DNA of 64,000 nt from RHLJ01 sp965212165 (GCA_965212165.1 OZ243096.1:3100001-3164000); one strand, 5' to 3'; positions 7,490 to 17,717 are shown, counted from the first letter of the stretch. Translations and numbers: made by a program. Notes: generated by a model not told the origin, from the letters alone.

Positions 7490-9238
7490 ATGAAGAACCA
7501 AATTATCATTCATTCGACCGGCAATCAGTCCCGGATCGCACTTCTGGAAAACGGAGAACTAGCTCAATTATTTATAGAGTCGGAAGAGAACCAGCGCACA
7601 GTTGGTAATATTTATGTAGCTCGAGTTCATAAAGTAATGAGCGGTATTCGTGCCGCCTTTATCGATATGGGAACTCCTAAAGATGCCTTCCTTCACTTTT
7701 CTGACGCTGGTGATCACTTAGATGAGTATGTAGCAAAGCTTAATGGCCCTAATGCAATCCCAAGCAGTGCCAGGAAAGATATTGAGAACAAAGAAAACCT
7801 TTCTAATTCTCAAAAGCAGATGCTTGCTGGAAAAGTTTTGAAAACTGGCCAAAAACTTCTAGTACAAATTGTAAAAGAACCTATCGGTTCTAAAGGTCCT
7901 AGAGTTTCTACCGATATTACTATTGCTGGTCGATTTTTGGTCCTAATTCCAATGGGTGATTACATTGCAGTCTCAAAGAAAATCAGTAATTATAAAGAAC
8001 GCCGACGTTTAAAAAACCTACTTAACGGCATGGTTCCAGATGGTTTTGGTGTGATAGTACGTACCGTTGCTCAAGGTCACGATGACCAAGCTATCGAAGA
8101 CGATTTACGGAATGTGCTCAAGAAGTGGGAAAAGATTGTCGACAATTTAGACAAGGCAAAACCACCTTCTCTTCTCTACAAAGATCTGGACATGACTGAG
8201 AGTTTAATTCGCGACCTGTTTGCAAAGAACTATGATCGTGTGTTGATTGATGATCCTAAAATGTATCGTCAAATCAAATCATATGTTGCTCAGATTGCTC
8301 CGCAGATGGTACCAAATGTAGAGCAATACAAGCGAAAAGAACATATTTTCGATCATATGAAGATCTCAGAGGATGTGAACTCCATCTTTAGTCCACGCGT
8401 ACGCATGAAAATGGGCGGATATCTCATCTTCGAACAAACAGAAGCTATGTATGTCGTGGATGTGAACTCCGGACCTTACGCGGCTAAAGAACGACAAGAG
8501 GATAATTCGCTTAAAACGAATCTCGAATCTGCTCGTGAAATAGCAAAACAACTTCGCCTTAGAGATATTGGCGGAATTATTGTTGTTGATTTTATTGATT
8601 TGAAAGATGAGAAGAATCGTAAGAAAATATATGATGAGCTAAAGAAAGAGTTCCGAAAAGATCAAGCTAAGACTAATATTATTGGGATGAGTGATTTTGG
8701 ACTCGTTCAAATTACTCGTCAGCGTATTCGACCAAGTGTTGTTAACTCAGTTTCTAAAGTATGCCCAATGTGTGGGGGCTCAGGGAATGTAGTTAGCGAA
8801 GATACTATCGTAACAGATATTGAAAGTTGGATTAACAAATTCAAGCATAATACAAGTTATCGTGCAATTGATTTATACGTGAATCCATATTTAAAATCAT
8901 TCCTAACTAAAGGATTATTCAGCACTCGCTGGAAATGGTTGAGTAAATATCATGTTAAAGTTTCAATCATTGGTGATGAAACTATATCACTTAATGAGTT
9001 TCATGTAACCCTTGCAGGTTCTGATATCGATATCACTGATGTCATTATTAGAGGTGAATCAATTGAAGAATTGTTAAATCGGCAGGAACTGGAAGAAACT
9101 GATAGCGGAAAGCATAATAAGAGCGATCTTGAGTATTCTAAAAAAGAACGACCTCAAAATCGAAATAACAGATCGTCAGGTTCTTCTGCCAATTCGAATG
9201 GAAATCCGAATCGCAGACCTAATAACTCACGCAATTAA
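7490..9238 (+). CDS. rng: Ribonuclease G/E family endoribonuclease
   Basis: A 582-aa cytoplasmic RNA-processing enzyme. An N-terminal S1 RNA-binding domain (GNIYVARVHKVMSGIRAAFI) is interrupted by an insertion rich in Asn/Lys/Ser (about residues 84-122). The DNase I-like catalytic domain has Mg2+-ligand aspartates in YVVDVNSGPY (Asp324) and VVDFIDLKD (Asp367). Their 43-residue spacing equals that of E. coli RNase E Asp303/Asp346. The Zn-link CPMCGGSG (Cys425, Cys428) that dimerises the protein is also present. The last 40 residues form a basic Asn/Arg/Ser-rich tail (SKKERPQNRNNRSSGSS and on), probably disordered. The size suggests RNase G or a short RNase E without a degradosome scaffold. The start is the ATG at 7490. 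Confidence 0.95.
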   Translation: MKNQIIIHSTGNQSRIALLENGELAQLFIESEENQRTVGNIYVARVHKVMSGIRAAFIDMGTPKDAFLHFSDAGDHLDEYVAKLNGPNAIPSSARKDIENKENLSNSQKQMLAGKVLKTGQKLLVQIVKEPIGSKGPRVSTDITIAGRFLVLIPMGDYIAVSKKISNYKERRRLKNLLNGMVPDGFGVIVRTVAQGHDDQAIEDDLRNVLKKWEKIVDNLDKAKPPSLLYKDLDMTESLIRDLFAKNYDRVLIDDPKMYRQIKSYVAQIAPQMVPNVEQYKRKEHIFDHMKISEDVNSIFSPRVRMKMGGYLIFEQTEAMYVVDVNSGPYAAKERQEDNSLKTNLESAREIAKQLRLRDIGGIIVVDFIDLKDEKNRKKIYDELKKEFRKDQAKTNIIGMSDFGLVQITRQRIRPSVVNSVSKVCPMCGGSGNVVSEDTIVTDIESWINKFKHNTSYRAIDLYVNPYLKSFLTKGLFSTRWKWLSKYHVKVSIIGDETISLNEFHVTLAGSDIDITDVIIRGESIEELLNRQELEETDSGKHNKSDLEYSKKERPQNRNNRSSGSSANSNGNPNRRPNNSRN

Positions 9239-9292
9239 ACAGTGGCTCGGTTATTGCAAAATCTGAGTTAACTATTAATCAAAAAGATTAAA

Positions 9293-9841
9293 ATGAGTTT
9301 ATTTAACCTACACGCCACTACGGTGGTGGGAATTATACATAATGGCGAAGCAGCCATTGGTAGTGATGGTCAGGCAACAATGCAGACCACGGTAATGAAA
9401 TCTACCGTTAAGAAAGTTAGAAAGATAAGTGACGGTAAAATCCTTGCTGGATTTGCTGGTTCCACTGCTGATGCATTTACCTTATTTGAACGTTATGAAG
9501 GTAAACTTGAAGAATATAACGGTAATATGCAGCGTTCAGCAGTAGAACTTGCAAAAGACTGGCGAAAGGATAAATACCTACAAAAGTTGGAAGCTTTACT
9601 TGTTGTAATGGATAAAGACCATGCTCTAGTAATATCTGGCCAAGGAGATGTAATTGAACCAGATGATAATATTGTGACTATAGGAAGCGGCGGTAGCTAT
9701 GCATTAGCTGCAGCTCGAGCAATGGTTAAGCATTCACCAAAAATGACAGCTAAAGAAATTGTAAAAGAAGCATTACGTATTGCTGCCGATATCGATATTT
9801 ATACGAATCACAATCGTACCCTTTTAGAAATTGAAGATTAA
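9293..9841 (+). CDS. hslV: ATP-dependent protease subunit HslV
   Basis: The 182-aa peptidase subunit of the HslVU (ClpYQ) protease, a proteasome-like Thr hydrolase forming two stacked hexamers. The sequence begins MSLFNLHA and then TTVVGIIHNGEAAIGSDGQA. The nucleophile is Thr9, exposed by removal of the eight-residue propeptide, as in many HslV proteins with an HATT junction. Lys-bearing strand KSTVKKVRKI and GSGGSYALAAARAM match the family. It is followed by hslU after 3 bp, giving a standard hslVU operon. A weak A-rich region rather than a Shine-Dalgarno site precedes the ATG. Confidence 0.97.
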   Translation: MSLFNLHATTVVGIIHNGEAAIGSDGQATMQTTVMKSTVKKVRKISDGKILAGFAGSTADAFTLFERYEGKLEEYNGNMQRSAVELAKDWRKDKYLQKLEALLVVMDKDHALVISGQGDVIEPDDNIVTIGSGGSYALAAARAMVKHSPKMTAKEIVKEALRIAADIDIYTNHNRTLLEIED

Positions 9842-9844
9842 GTT

Positions 9845-11239
9845 ATGACTGAATTAAAAAGTTTAACCCCACAACAAGTTGTCCGTGAACTAGACAAATA
9901 TATTGTTGGCCAGAAAGAAGCGAAACGTTCAGTAGCTATTGCATTGAGAAATCGCTGGAGAAGAATGAACTCTGACCCAGAAATTAGAGAAGAAATTGTG
10001 CCCAATAATATACTATTGATTGGTCCAACGGGTGTAGGTAAAACTGAAATCGCTCGCCGTCTTGCAAAATTAGCTATGGCTCCTTTTGTTAAAGTAGAAG
10101 CTTCAAAATTTACTGAAGTGGGTTATGTTGGTCGCGATGTGGAGTCGATGATTCGCGATCTCACCGACTTGAGTGTTAACATGGTAAAAGATGAGATGCA
10201 GGAAAGGGTTAAAGAAAAAGCTGCTGATCTTGCTGAAGAACGAATTTTAGATATTCTCATCCCTCCTGTTAAAAAAACAGGCGTTGGCTTTTCAAATGAC
10301 ACCACTACCAAAACTGAAAATCCTAATGACGCTGAATTAAATGAGCGTACAAGAGATCGCTTTAGAGATAAATTGAAAAACGGTGACTTAGATGATCGTG
10401 AAATAGAGATAGAGGTTAAAAACACTAAAGGCGGAGGAATGATGCAGGTTTTCGGCCCAGGTGGAATGGAGGAAATGGGTGTTAATCTACAAGATATGCT
10501 TGGCAACCTTGGAAATAAGGGAAAAAAATCTAAGCGTAAACTACCTGTTAAAGAAGCTAGAGAAATTCTTATTGAAGAAGAAGCTGAAAAGCTGATAGAT
10601 CATGAATCTGCAGTTCAAGAAGCACTAGAACGTGTTCAAAAACATGGAATCGTATTTATTGATGAAATCGATAAAATCGCAGAACCTTCTACAGGAGCTG
10701 GGAAAAGCGGACCAGATGTAAGTAGACAAGGTGTGCAGCGCGATTTGCTACCTATAGTTGAAGGAAGTACCGTAAGCACGAAACATGGTATTGTTAAAAC
10801 TGATCATATTTTATTCATTGGCTCGGGTGCGTTTCATATTTCAAAGCCATCCGATTTAATTCCTGAATTACAAGGACGTTTTCCAATTAGAGTTGAATTG
10901 AATTCACTAACGGAAGATGATTTTTTTGATATTCTTAGTAAGCCAAAAAATGCACTTACAAAACAGTATCAAGCTATGCTTGATACTGAAGGTGTTAAAA
11001 TCACTTTTACTGAAGAAGCAGTTCGAGAACTTGCAAAAATTGCTGCTCTAGTAAATTCACAAGTTGAAAATATTGGTGCTAGAAGATTACATACCATTAT
11101 GTCTTCTCTATTTGATGAATTATTATTTGCTGTTCCTGATGACATTAATTCTGGTGAAATTACTATTGATCCAAATTATGTGGAAAAACAATTAGCGGGA
11201 TTAGTGAAGGATAAAGATTTAAGCCATTACATCCTTTAA
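9845..11239 (+). CDS. hslU: ATP-dependent unfoldase HslU
   Basis: The 464-aa AAA+ unfoldase partner of HslV. It begins LTPQQVVRELDKYIVGQKEAKRS-type sequence as in all HslU. The Walker A motif GPTGVGKTE starts at residue 60, Walker B is IVFIDEIDKIA, and the pore-type GYVGRDVESM motif lies between them. The I domain (about residues 110-240) carries an acidic and Gly/Met-rich stretch (GGGMMQVFGPGGMEEM). The sensor-2 region NIGARRLHTIM and the C-terminal DLSHYIL tail, which docks into HslV, are intact. It is co-transcribed with hslV. Confidence 0.97.
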   Translation: MTELKSLTPQQVVRELDKYIVGQKEAKRSVAIALRNRWRRMNSDPEIREEIVPNNILLIGPTGVGKTEIARRLAKLAMAPFVKVEASKFTEVGYVGRDVESMIRDLTDLSVNMVKDEMQERVKEKAADLAEERILDILIPPVKKTGVGFSNDTTTKTENPNDAELNERTRDRFRDKLKNGDLDDREIEIEVKNTKGGGMMQVFGPGGMEEMGVNLQDMLGNLGNKGKKSKRKLPVKEAREILIEEEAEKLIDHESAVQEALERVQKHGIVFIDEIDKIAEPSTGAGKSGPDVSRQGVQRDLLPIVEGSTVSTKHGIVKTDHILFIGSGAFHISKPSDLIPELQGRFPIRVELNSLTEDDFFDILSKPKNALTKQYQAMLDTEGVKITFTEEAVRELAKIAALVNSQVENIGARRLHTIMSSLFDELLFAVPDDINSGEITIDPNYVEKQLAGLVKDKDLSHYIL

Positions 11240-11328
11240 CATTGGTAGATACCTAATTATTCATTACACTCGTTAAAAGTGAAACTTATTCCTCAAATTT
11301 TGGTTATTACTAAAGAATATTAGAAAAA

Positions 11329-13239
11329 ATGACATTTATGACGTTGAAGAGATTTATTGTTCCTAACCTATTCGTAGTACTTCTACTAGCAACTTTAAAT
11401 TTTGCAGGAGTTGATGAAATCATTAAACCCAAGAATGACGACACAACGAATCTAACAAAGTATGTACAAGCTCAGAGAAGTATACTTCAAAACTATTTTG
11501 AGTATGCTGATCTCGATATCATGTACAAAACTAGTATTAGATATATGGTAACTGGAATAAAAGATTCAACGCTTAAGATTTCGGATTCACCAATAGATAC
11601 TACATTCCCAGGTGTTAAAATATCTTCACTCAGAGATTCTTACACTAATTTTGAAGCCGCTTACTTATATGTTACAAATAACAGTCCTGAAGAGGATATG
11701 TCGATTCTAACAGAACGGGCGATTCGTGGTTTATTCTCTACTCTTGATCCACATTCTGTGTTTATTGAAGCTGAAGATAGTGAAGTAGATCAAGAAAATT
11801 TTGCCGGTAAATTTCAAGGAATTGGTGTTCAATTTAATGTAATTGAGGATACTATAACTGTGGTAACTGCGATTGCGGGTGGACCGAGTGATCAACTTGG
11901 AATTCAATCAGGTGATCGAATTGTACAAATTGATGATACTTCAGCTGTAGGGTTTACCAATGAGCAAGTACAAGCTCATCTTCGTGGTGAAAAAGGAAGT
12001 AAAGTAAAAGTTGGAATTATACGCCCAGGAGTAACTAACAAGATCTTCTTCACCATTACTCGTGATGATATTCCATTATATACAGTTGACTCATCTTATA
12101 TGCTTGATGATAAGACCGGCTATATTAAAATAAATCGTTTTGCAGCTACCACACATGATGAATTCATGCAAGCGATGGACGAGCTTAAACAAGAGGGAAT
12201 GGATCGTCTAGTTCTTGATCTAAGAGGAAATCCTGGAGGATATTTAGGTCAAGCAGTTGCTATTGCAGAAGAATTTTTCCCTAAAGGAACAGAATTGGTT
12301 GCTACAAAAAGTAGACATACTCGCTTCAATCAAGAGTATTTTTCTAGAAAAGATGGCGTCTTCAAAGAAAAACCTGTTATAGTTTTAGTAGATGAAGGAG
12401 CTGCTTCTGCAAGTGAAATCGTTTCTGGAGCACTTCAAGATCACGATAGAGCATTAATCGTTGGTCGCCGTACCTTTGGAAAAGGGCTAGTTCAGCAGCA
12501 ATATGAATTAGTCGACAAAAGTATGGTTAGAGTTACCATCTCGAGATATTTGACTCCATCTGGTAGATTAATTCAGAAACCATTTACAGAAGGTGGTGGT
12601 GAAGAATATGCTTATGAGATATACCGACGTGATAATGCTATGAATGATGCTGTTGAGTTTGTAGATCATGTTCCTGATTCACTAAAATTCCAAACGGATG
12701 CAGGTCGTACTGTATATGGCGGCGGCGGAATAGTTCCAGATTATATCATCCAACCTGATACTTCGCGTTCAGGCTATATGATAAATTTTTCATTAAGAAA
12801 AAGAGTCTCTTTCGATTATATAAGAGATTATTTAGACAACAATGGCACTGATTTTAGAGCAAAATGGGAAAATGATTTTGAAAAATTTAGAACTGAATTT
12901 TCTTGGTCAAGCGAAGAATTAAGTAGTTTTAAGTCTTCTATGCAAGAAAGAGGTATGGTAATCACTGATTCTGTTAGCGAGCCTAATTTCAAAAACGATT
13001 CTCTCTTTGTACCCCAAGGATACTTTGAAGAAGTTGCTTGGATGGCTGAAGGAAGAATGAAAGCTGAATTAGCAAGGCAGGTATGGGGACTTCCTTACTT
13101 CTACCCTATTATTAATGATGTTTTTGATACAACATTAAAAGAAGCTATGACTTTATGGGATGCTTATTCTAAACTTGAAGCTTTAGCTAAAGGAAAAGCT
13201 ATGGCTGATGATGTAACGAATATTAAAAAAGACGGATAA
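11329..13239 (+). CDS. S41-family C-terminal processing peptidase (CtpA/Prc-like)
   Basis: A 636-aa exported serine protease. An N-terminal hydrophobic helix (residues 4-25) acts as signal or anchor. Next comes a helical region, a PDZ domain (FQGIGVQFNVIEDTITVV to about residue 245) that recognises C-terminal tails, and the S41 domain with LVLDLRGNPGGYLGQAV. The catalytic dyad is Ser360 in GAASASEI and Lys385 in RRTFGKGLVQQ, 25 residues apart as in Prc. A further 190-residue C-terminal extension is helical. A second in-frame ATG at 11338 is an alternative start. An intrinsic terminator closes the gene. Substrates are not predictable. Confidence 0.93.
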   Translation: MTFMTLKRFIVPNLFVVLLLATLNFAGVDEIIKPKNDDTTNLTKYVQAQRSILQNYFEYADLDIMYKTSIRYMVTGIKDSTLKISDSPIDTTFPGVKISSLRDSYTNFEAAYLYVTNNSPEEDMSILTERAIRGLFSTLDPHSVFIEAEDSEVDQENFAGKFQGIGVQFNVIEDTITVVTAIAGGPSDQLGIQSGDRIVQIDDTSAVGFTNEQVQAHLRGEKGSKVKVGIIRPGVTNKIFFTITRDDIPLYTVDSSYMLDDKTGYIKINRFAATTHDEFMQAMDELKQEGMDRLVLDLRGNPGGYLGQAVAIAEEFFPKGTELVATKSRHTRFNQEYFSRKDGVFKEKPVIVLVDEGAASASEIVSGALQDHDRALIVGRRTFGKGLVQQQYELVDKSMVRVTISRYLTPSGRLIQKPFTEGGGEEYAYEIYRRDNAMNDAVEFVDHVPDSLKFQTDAGRTVYGGGGIVPDYIIQPDTSRSGYMINFSLRKRVSFDYIRDYLDNNGTDFRAKWENDFEKFRTEFSWSSEELSSFKSSMQERGMVITDSVSEPNFKNDSLFVPQGYFEEVAWMAEGRMKAELARQVWGLPYFYPIINDVFDTTLKEAMTLWDAYSKLEALAKGKAMADDVTNIKKDG

Positions 13240-13257
13240 AATTAATTTAACAATCAT

Positions 13258-13294
13258 AAAAAAGCCTGCATTTTTTGAAATTCAGGCTTTTTTT
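13258..13294 (+). terminator. Intrinsic terminator of the S41 peptidase gene
   Basis: A-rich 5' side, GCCTG stem, loop and CAGGC followed by seven T residues: AAAAAAGCCTG at 13258 pairs with CAGGCTTTTTTT ending at 13294. It lies 18 bp after the stop codon at 13239. Confidence 0.85.
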
Positions 13295-13396
13295 ATGGGA
13301 AAGATTTAAGCTAGCATTCACTATTTCTTTTTTATATTAAGTGAGTTAAAAATTTCACTTTACTTGAAATTAATCATCTTTCAGAATCCCAATACT

Positions 13397-14230
13397 ATGT
13401 TTAATAAATCCATATTAATTTTATTTCTCTCTTTCTTTATCGTTTCTAATAGCTATGGTCAGACTATAGTAATAAATGAGATAAATTATAATTCTGCAGC
13501 AACAGTAGATACTGAAGACTGGGTTGAGATTTATAATAATACATCAGCAAATGTGGATATTTCTGGTTGGAAAATTAAAGATAGTAATGACGACAATGAA
13601 TTTATCTTTGATGCATCTACAATTTTAAATGCTGGTGCCTATTTAGTTATTGTCAGAGATTTGACTGATTTTAAAGCCGTATTTCCAAATGTCACAAATG
13701 TTGTAGATAGTATAGACTTTAATTTTAGTAATGCAGGAGAGTTAGTTAGGCTCTATAATTCCACCGACGTACTTGTTGATCAAGTTGAATATGATGATAT
13801 AAGTCCTTGGCCTACAGAACCAGATGGTAACGGTCCAACTTTAGAGCTTATTGATCCAAATTTGGATAATAGCCTTGCTGCTAGTTGGGGAGCTTCTTCT
13901 GGTAATGGAACCCCTGGAAGTCAAAACTCCGTAACTGTAAGTAATGAAGAAGAAAATTTTTCTCGAAATACTTTCCGTTTAGCACAGAATTATCCAAATC
14001 CATTTAATCCTTCAACAAATATATCTTATAGTATTTCAGAACCTGGAAATGTAAGCCTTGAAGTATTTGATCTTTTAGGTCAAAGAGTAGCTATTCTAGT
14101 TAATGAAGTTCAATCTATTGGAAGTTATAATATTAACTTTGATGCTTCCAATTTAACCTCTGGTATTTATATATATAGAATAACTAATGCGGGTCAGACA
14201 TTAACTCGAAGAATGACTTTAATTAAATAA
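13397..14230 (+). CDS. Secreted lamin-tail-domain protein with T9SS sorting domain
   Basis: A 277-aa protein from the ATG at 13397. A longer frame from TTG 13364 would put 11 polar residues before the signal peptide and is less likely. Signal peptide FNKSILILFLSFFIVSNSYG, then Q. Residues about 24-140 form a lamin-tail domain (IVINEINYNSAATVDTEDWV, ISGWKIKDSND, WPTEPDGNGPTLELID), an Ig-like fold used for extracellular binding in bacteria. The C-terminal 85 residues are a T9SS sorting domain: NYPNPFNPSTNISYSI, FDLLGQRVAILVNE, SGIYIYRI and the basic RRMTLIK tail. It is probably exported to the surface or the medium. The function is unknown. Confidence 0.85.
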   Translation: MFNKSILILFLSFFIVSNSYGQTIVINEINYNSAATVDTEDWVEIYNNTSANVDISGWKIKDSNDDNEFIFDASTILNAGAYLVIVRDLTDFKAVFPNVTNVVDSIDFNFSNAGELVRLYNSTDVLVDQVEYDDISPWPTEPDGNGPTLELIDPNLDNSLAASWGASSGNGTPGSQNSVTVSNEEENFSRNTFRLAQNYPNPFNPSTNISYSISEPGNVSLEVFDLLGQRVAILVNEVQSIGSYNINFDASNLTSGIYIYRITNAGQTLTRRMTLIK

Positions 14231-14243
14231 ATATTCCTCATAT

Positions 14244-14280
14244 AAAAAAAGCTCTGAAGATTACTCTTCAGAGCTTTTTT
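14244..14280. terminator. Bidirectional intrinsic terminator
   Basis: AAAAAAAGCTCTGAAG pairs with CTTCAGAGCTTTTTT across a six-base loop. The A-run and T-run on both sides make it usable from either direction. It sits between the convergent genes ending at 14230 and 14295. Confidence 0.9.
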
Positions 14281-14294
14281 AATTGAAAGTTAGA

Positions 14295-17200
14295 TTATTC
14301 GACTTCTTTTAACAACTCTTCAATTGCTCGTTCAAGCTGCTGATCTCTTCCATTATCAATAACACCAGGCATATTTTTTACTTTAATATCTGGTTCAGTT
14401 TGAAGATTCTCCATCCATCTTCCAGCTTTATCTTTTGCACTTACAGGTACGACTCCCCAATACGATCCATTAGGTAATCCTTCCCAACCTGCAAAACTAC
14501 AGGTTCCTGGTACTGGCATCCCTAACGTAGTTCCAATTTTTAGGTCTGTATACCCTTGAGCATAGCAATGACCATCAGAGTAGTTACTTTCATTGAACAT
14601 TGTTAGTGTAGGTTTTGTCCATCTTGATGTTGGCTCACCTCCTACAACTTTTGCAGCTGTTGCATAAGTAATAAAACTTTCACCTGTAAAGAACATGGCT
14701 AAATCTGCAACAAGGTCTCCACCACCATTATTTCGAGTATCAACTATTATTGCTTCCGTTTCTAAATATTTACCAAGCATGTCTTCATAAATACTTCTAT
14801 ATGGACCGTCGCCCATTCCTGGAATATGAACATAACCTAATTTACCATCGCTCTTTTTGGCAACTTCTTCCTCATTAGTTCTTACAAATCTTGAATACAA
14901 TAATCTATTTTCGGCACCTAGCGAAATTGGCTTTATTGTAATTTGTTCACTGTTTTTTCCTTTGTCATCACTCACTTCTAATAGAACAAACTTTCCAGCT
15001 TTTCTATTTAAAAACTGAGCTATATCTTTATCACTTGAAATTAGGTCACCATCGATTTTCTGGATAATCATACCTGGCTTGATATCAAGATTAGCTTTAT
15101 CAAGTGGTCCACCTTTAATCACTTCAACAACTTTGATACCATCGCCTTTGTGTTCATAATCCATGAATACTCCAAGTGATGCAGTAGCATCTCCATTCTC
15201 GATATTGCCATTATATCCTGACCCAGCGTGAGACACATTCAATTCACCAAGTAATTCTGAAAGCATTTCGGCAAACTCATATCCGTTTCCAATATGTGGT
15301 ATGTATTTTTGATATTCATTGTATAACATATCCCAATCTTTTCCATGAAATGAAGGCTCATAGAAAATATTTTTTGTTCTGATATATACATGCTCGAACA
15401 TTTGCTGACGTTCTTTCTGCTCATCAAATTCCATTTCACCAGATATTGAAATAGCTTTTGTACTTCCAGCGGAAAGATCAACTTTAGAGATTCTTCCACC
15501 ACTGAGTAGGTATAGATTCTCCATATCTTTATCCCAAACTAGACTTCCTCCGCCAGTATTTAGTTTGATGAGCATTTTGGTATCACGTGATCTAATCTCA
15601 GTTTCCCATAAGTTGTATCGCCCTTCAAATTGAGCTAGGTAATAAAGTTTCTCACCATCTTTAGACAGTGTTGCATCTGATAGATAACTTGAATGAATAG
15701 TAAGACGTGCTTTTCGATCTTTCATTCCATCCCAATCAAACTCTAGTTCTTTTACTTCCTCTTCCTTCTCTTCATCATCTTTATCCTCATCGTCGTCTTT
15801 CTTTTCCTCTTTCTTAGCTTTCTCTAGTTCTTTCATAAGTTTGAAGTCATCTTCACTCATGTTGAATTTATCCCAAGCTTCCTGATCAAAAAACATAGTG
15901 TAAACATCTCCTTGAGAACGTCCACTTGTAGCATAACTTTTTAGTCCATCACGATTACTGAACCACATCATTTGCTTACCTTCATTCATCCATTTTGGAC
16001 TATAATCGTAGTATCCACTTTCTGTTAAATTGATTCGTTCTTTACCATCAGCTGAAAGTAAAAGAACTTCACTATTATTTAAGAGTTTACTCCAATCAAC
16101 TAATAACCACTTACTATCGGGACTCCAAGTAATGTATTTATCTCCGTCTCGCATATGAAAAAGATCTTCTGGAGTAAGTAGGTCAACAGTCTTACCTGAC
16201 TCAATATCTTTTACTCTGAGTGTTCTTCTACCAGCTATATAAGCTAGTTTTTTTCCGTCTGGGGAGTATTCTGGAAGATAATTATCTACATCGTCGCTAA
16301 TTAAAACTTCCTCTTTTAATAACGATGACGCGAAGAAATATGGCTCTTCTTCTCTAACTATCTCCGTTTTAAAGATGCTCCATTTTCCATCTCTCTCACT
16401 TGCATACACAACACTTTTCCCATCTGGACCAAAAGTAACAAAGCGTTCTGCTTCTGGTGTGTTTGTGATTCTTTTCGTTAGTAAGCCATCAACTGAAGTT
16501 ACAAAAACTTCACCACGAGCTGTAAATACAATTTCTTTTCCATTAGGTGAGATTGCCATTTCACCAACTCCACCATTAATTGAAATGAAACTATCTGAAT
16601 TATCAATTTCTTGAGTTGTAATTGTAACTGCCACTTTTTTAGGAGCTTCACCTTCTTTCATTGTATAAAGCTCTCCATCATACCCAAAAGCTAATGTTCC
16701 ATTTCCTTCGCTTAAGAATCGGACTGGATGAGTTTTAAAATCTGTGAGCTGTTCATTTGAACCTGGGTTTGCTATTGAAATTTTATGAACATTAAAATTA
16801 CCACTGGTCTCACTTAAGTAATACAAACTTTGCTCATCAGAAGAGTAATTTGGCTGTCTATCTTCACCATTGAAGTTTGTTAGCATTGTATGAGTATCCG
16901 ATTCTTTATCATATACCCAAATATCTCTAGTTACAGATGAGGTATGGTGCTTTCTAAATTCATTCTCACCACCTGGCTTGTCATGATATACCATTTGAGA
17001 ACCGTCTTTTGAAACCTGTACAAATTCTGCTGGAATTGTAAATACTTGATCAACTCTTCCTCCAATAACGGGAACACTATATAATTCAGGTTGTGAACCT
17101 GTTGGGTATTGTCTATGACTTGCAAGATCCTGTCTTGAAGCTCCAAATAGCACATGTTTGTCATCACTAGTAAAACTGAATGGCTTTTCATCATTTGAAT

Positions 17201-17519
17201 GAAATGTAAGACGAGTTGCAGCTCCACCATTTGCACTCATGCTATAAATATCAAAATTTCCATATCTATCTGACGCAAAAGCTATAGTACTCCCATCTTT
17301 ACTCCATACTGGCATATAATCATGTGCTTTATGAAAAGTAATTTGTTTAGCGTCCCCACCCTCGGTTGGAACAGTATATAAATCGCCCATATAGGTAAAG
17401 ACAATAGTCTGGCCATCCGGAGAAATTGATTGGTATCGAATCCAGTTAGGATTAGTCTCTTGGGCACTAGCAATACCACTTGTAATAAGCAGTATACAAA
17501 TAGAAAGAAATAGCTTCAT
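14295..17519 (-). CDS. Tricorn-like S41 family protease (paralogue A)
   Basis: A 1074-aa exported protease with signal peptide (MKLFLSICILLITSGIASA, then QE). Two N-terminal blocks of WD40/PD40-type repeats (SPDGQTIVFTYMGDLYTVP, MPVWSKDGSTIAFASDRYG and others) give the two propellers seen in tricorn protease. A highly acidic Lys/Glu/Asp linker lies near residues 560-590. Then comes a core with a PDZ segment (GVFMDYEHKGDGIKVVEVI) and the S41 domain. Candidate catalytic residues by alignment to tricorn are His764 (NVSHAGSGYNG) and Ser981 (SNYSDGHCYA). Archaeal tricorn degrades proteasome-derived peptides. In Bacteroidota the role is probably periplasmic peptide degradation. It has a paralogue at 21276-24530. 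Confidence 0.9.
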   Translation of the reverse strand: MKLFLSICILLITSGIASAQETNPNWIRYQSISPDGQTIVFTYMGDLYTVPTEGGDAKQITFHKAHDYMPVWSKDGSTIAFASDRYGNFDIYSMSANGGAATRLTFHSNDEKPFSFTSDDKHVLFGASRQDLASHRQYPTGSQPELYSVPVIGGRVDQVFTIPAEFVQVSKDGSQMVYHDKPGGENEFRKHHTSSVTRDIWVYDKESDTHTMLTNFNGEDRQPNYSSDEQSLYYLSETSGNFNVHKISIANPGSNEQLTDFKTHPVRFLSEGNGTLAFGYDGELYTMKEGEAPKKVAVTITTQEIDNSDSFISINGGVGEMAISPNGKEIVFTARGEVFVTSVDGLLTKRITNTPEAERFVTFGPDGKSVVYASERDGKWSIFKTEIVREEEPYFFASSLLKEEVLISDDVDNYLPEYSPDGKKLAYIAGRRTLRVKDIESGKTVDLLTPEDLFHMRDGDKYITWSPDSKWLLVDWSKLLNNSEVLLLSADGKERINLTESGYYDYSPKWMNEGKQMMWFSNRDGLKSYATSGRSQGDVYTMFFDQEAWDKFNMSEDDFKLMKELEKAKKEEKKDDDEDKDDEEKEEEVKELEFDWDGMKDRKARLTIHSSYLSDATLSKDGEKLYYLAQFEGRYNLWETEIRSRDTKMLIKLNTGGGSLVWDKDMENLYLLSGGRISKVDLSAGSTKAISISGEMEFDEQKERQQMFEHVYIRTKNIFYEPSFHGKDWDMLYNEYQKYIPHIGNGYEFAEMLSELLGELNVSHAGSGYNGNIENGDATASLGVFMDYEHKGDGIKVVEVIKGGPLDKANLDIKPGMIIQKIDGDLISSDKDIAQFLNRKAGKFVLLEVSDDKGKNSEQITIKPISLGAENRLLYSRFVRTNEEEVAKKSDGKLGYVHIPGMGDGPYRSIYEDMLGKYLETEAIIVDTRNNGGGDLVADLAMFFTGESFITYATAAKVVGGEPTSRWTKPTLTMFNESNYSDGHCYAQGYTDLKIGTTLGMPVPGTCSFAGWEGLPNGSYWGVVPVSAKDKAGRWMENLQTEPDIKVKNMPGVIDNGRDQQLERAIEELLKEVE

Positions 17520-17717
17520 TTGAAATAGATTAGTTATTGAAATGTGAGCCTAGAATGTAGAAAAAAATGCACACTCAGACTCGTAATTAGTTATAAAAAG
17601 ACGAGATAATGAATCTAATGTTACTCGATATTTTTAAAAATAGTTATTAGGGGTAAAAATAAAGTAAAGTGTATTAAAAGTGATAAAACAAATGAACATT
17701 ATACTTGGTACGGAACA

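Noticed and set aside
7171..7608. A 145-codon open frame upstream of and overlapping rng
   Set aside because: It starts at TTG, overlaps the rng coding sequence by more than 100 bp in another frame, and its translation has no family resemblance. The region is better read as leader.
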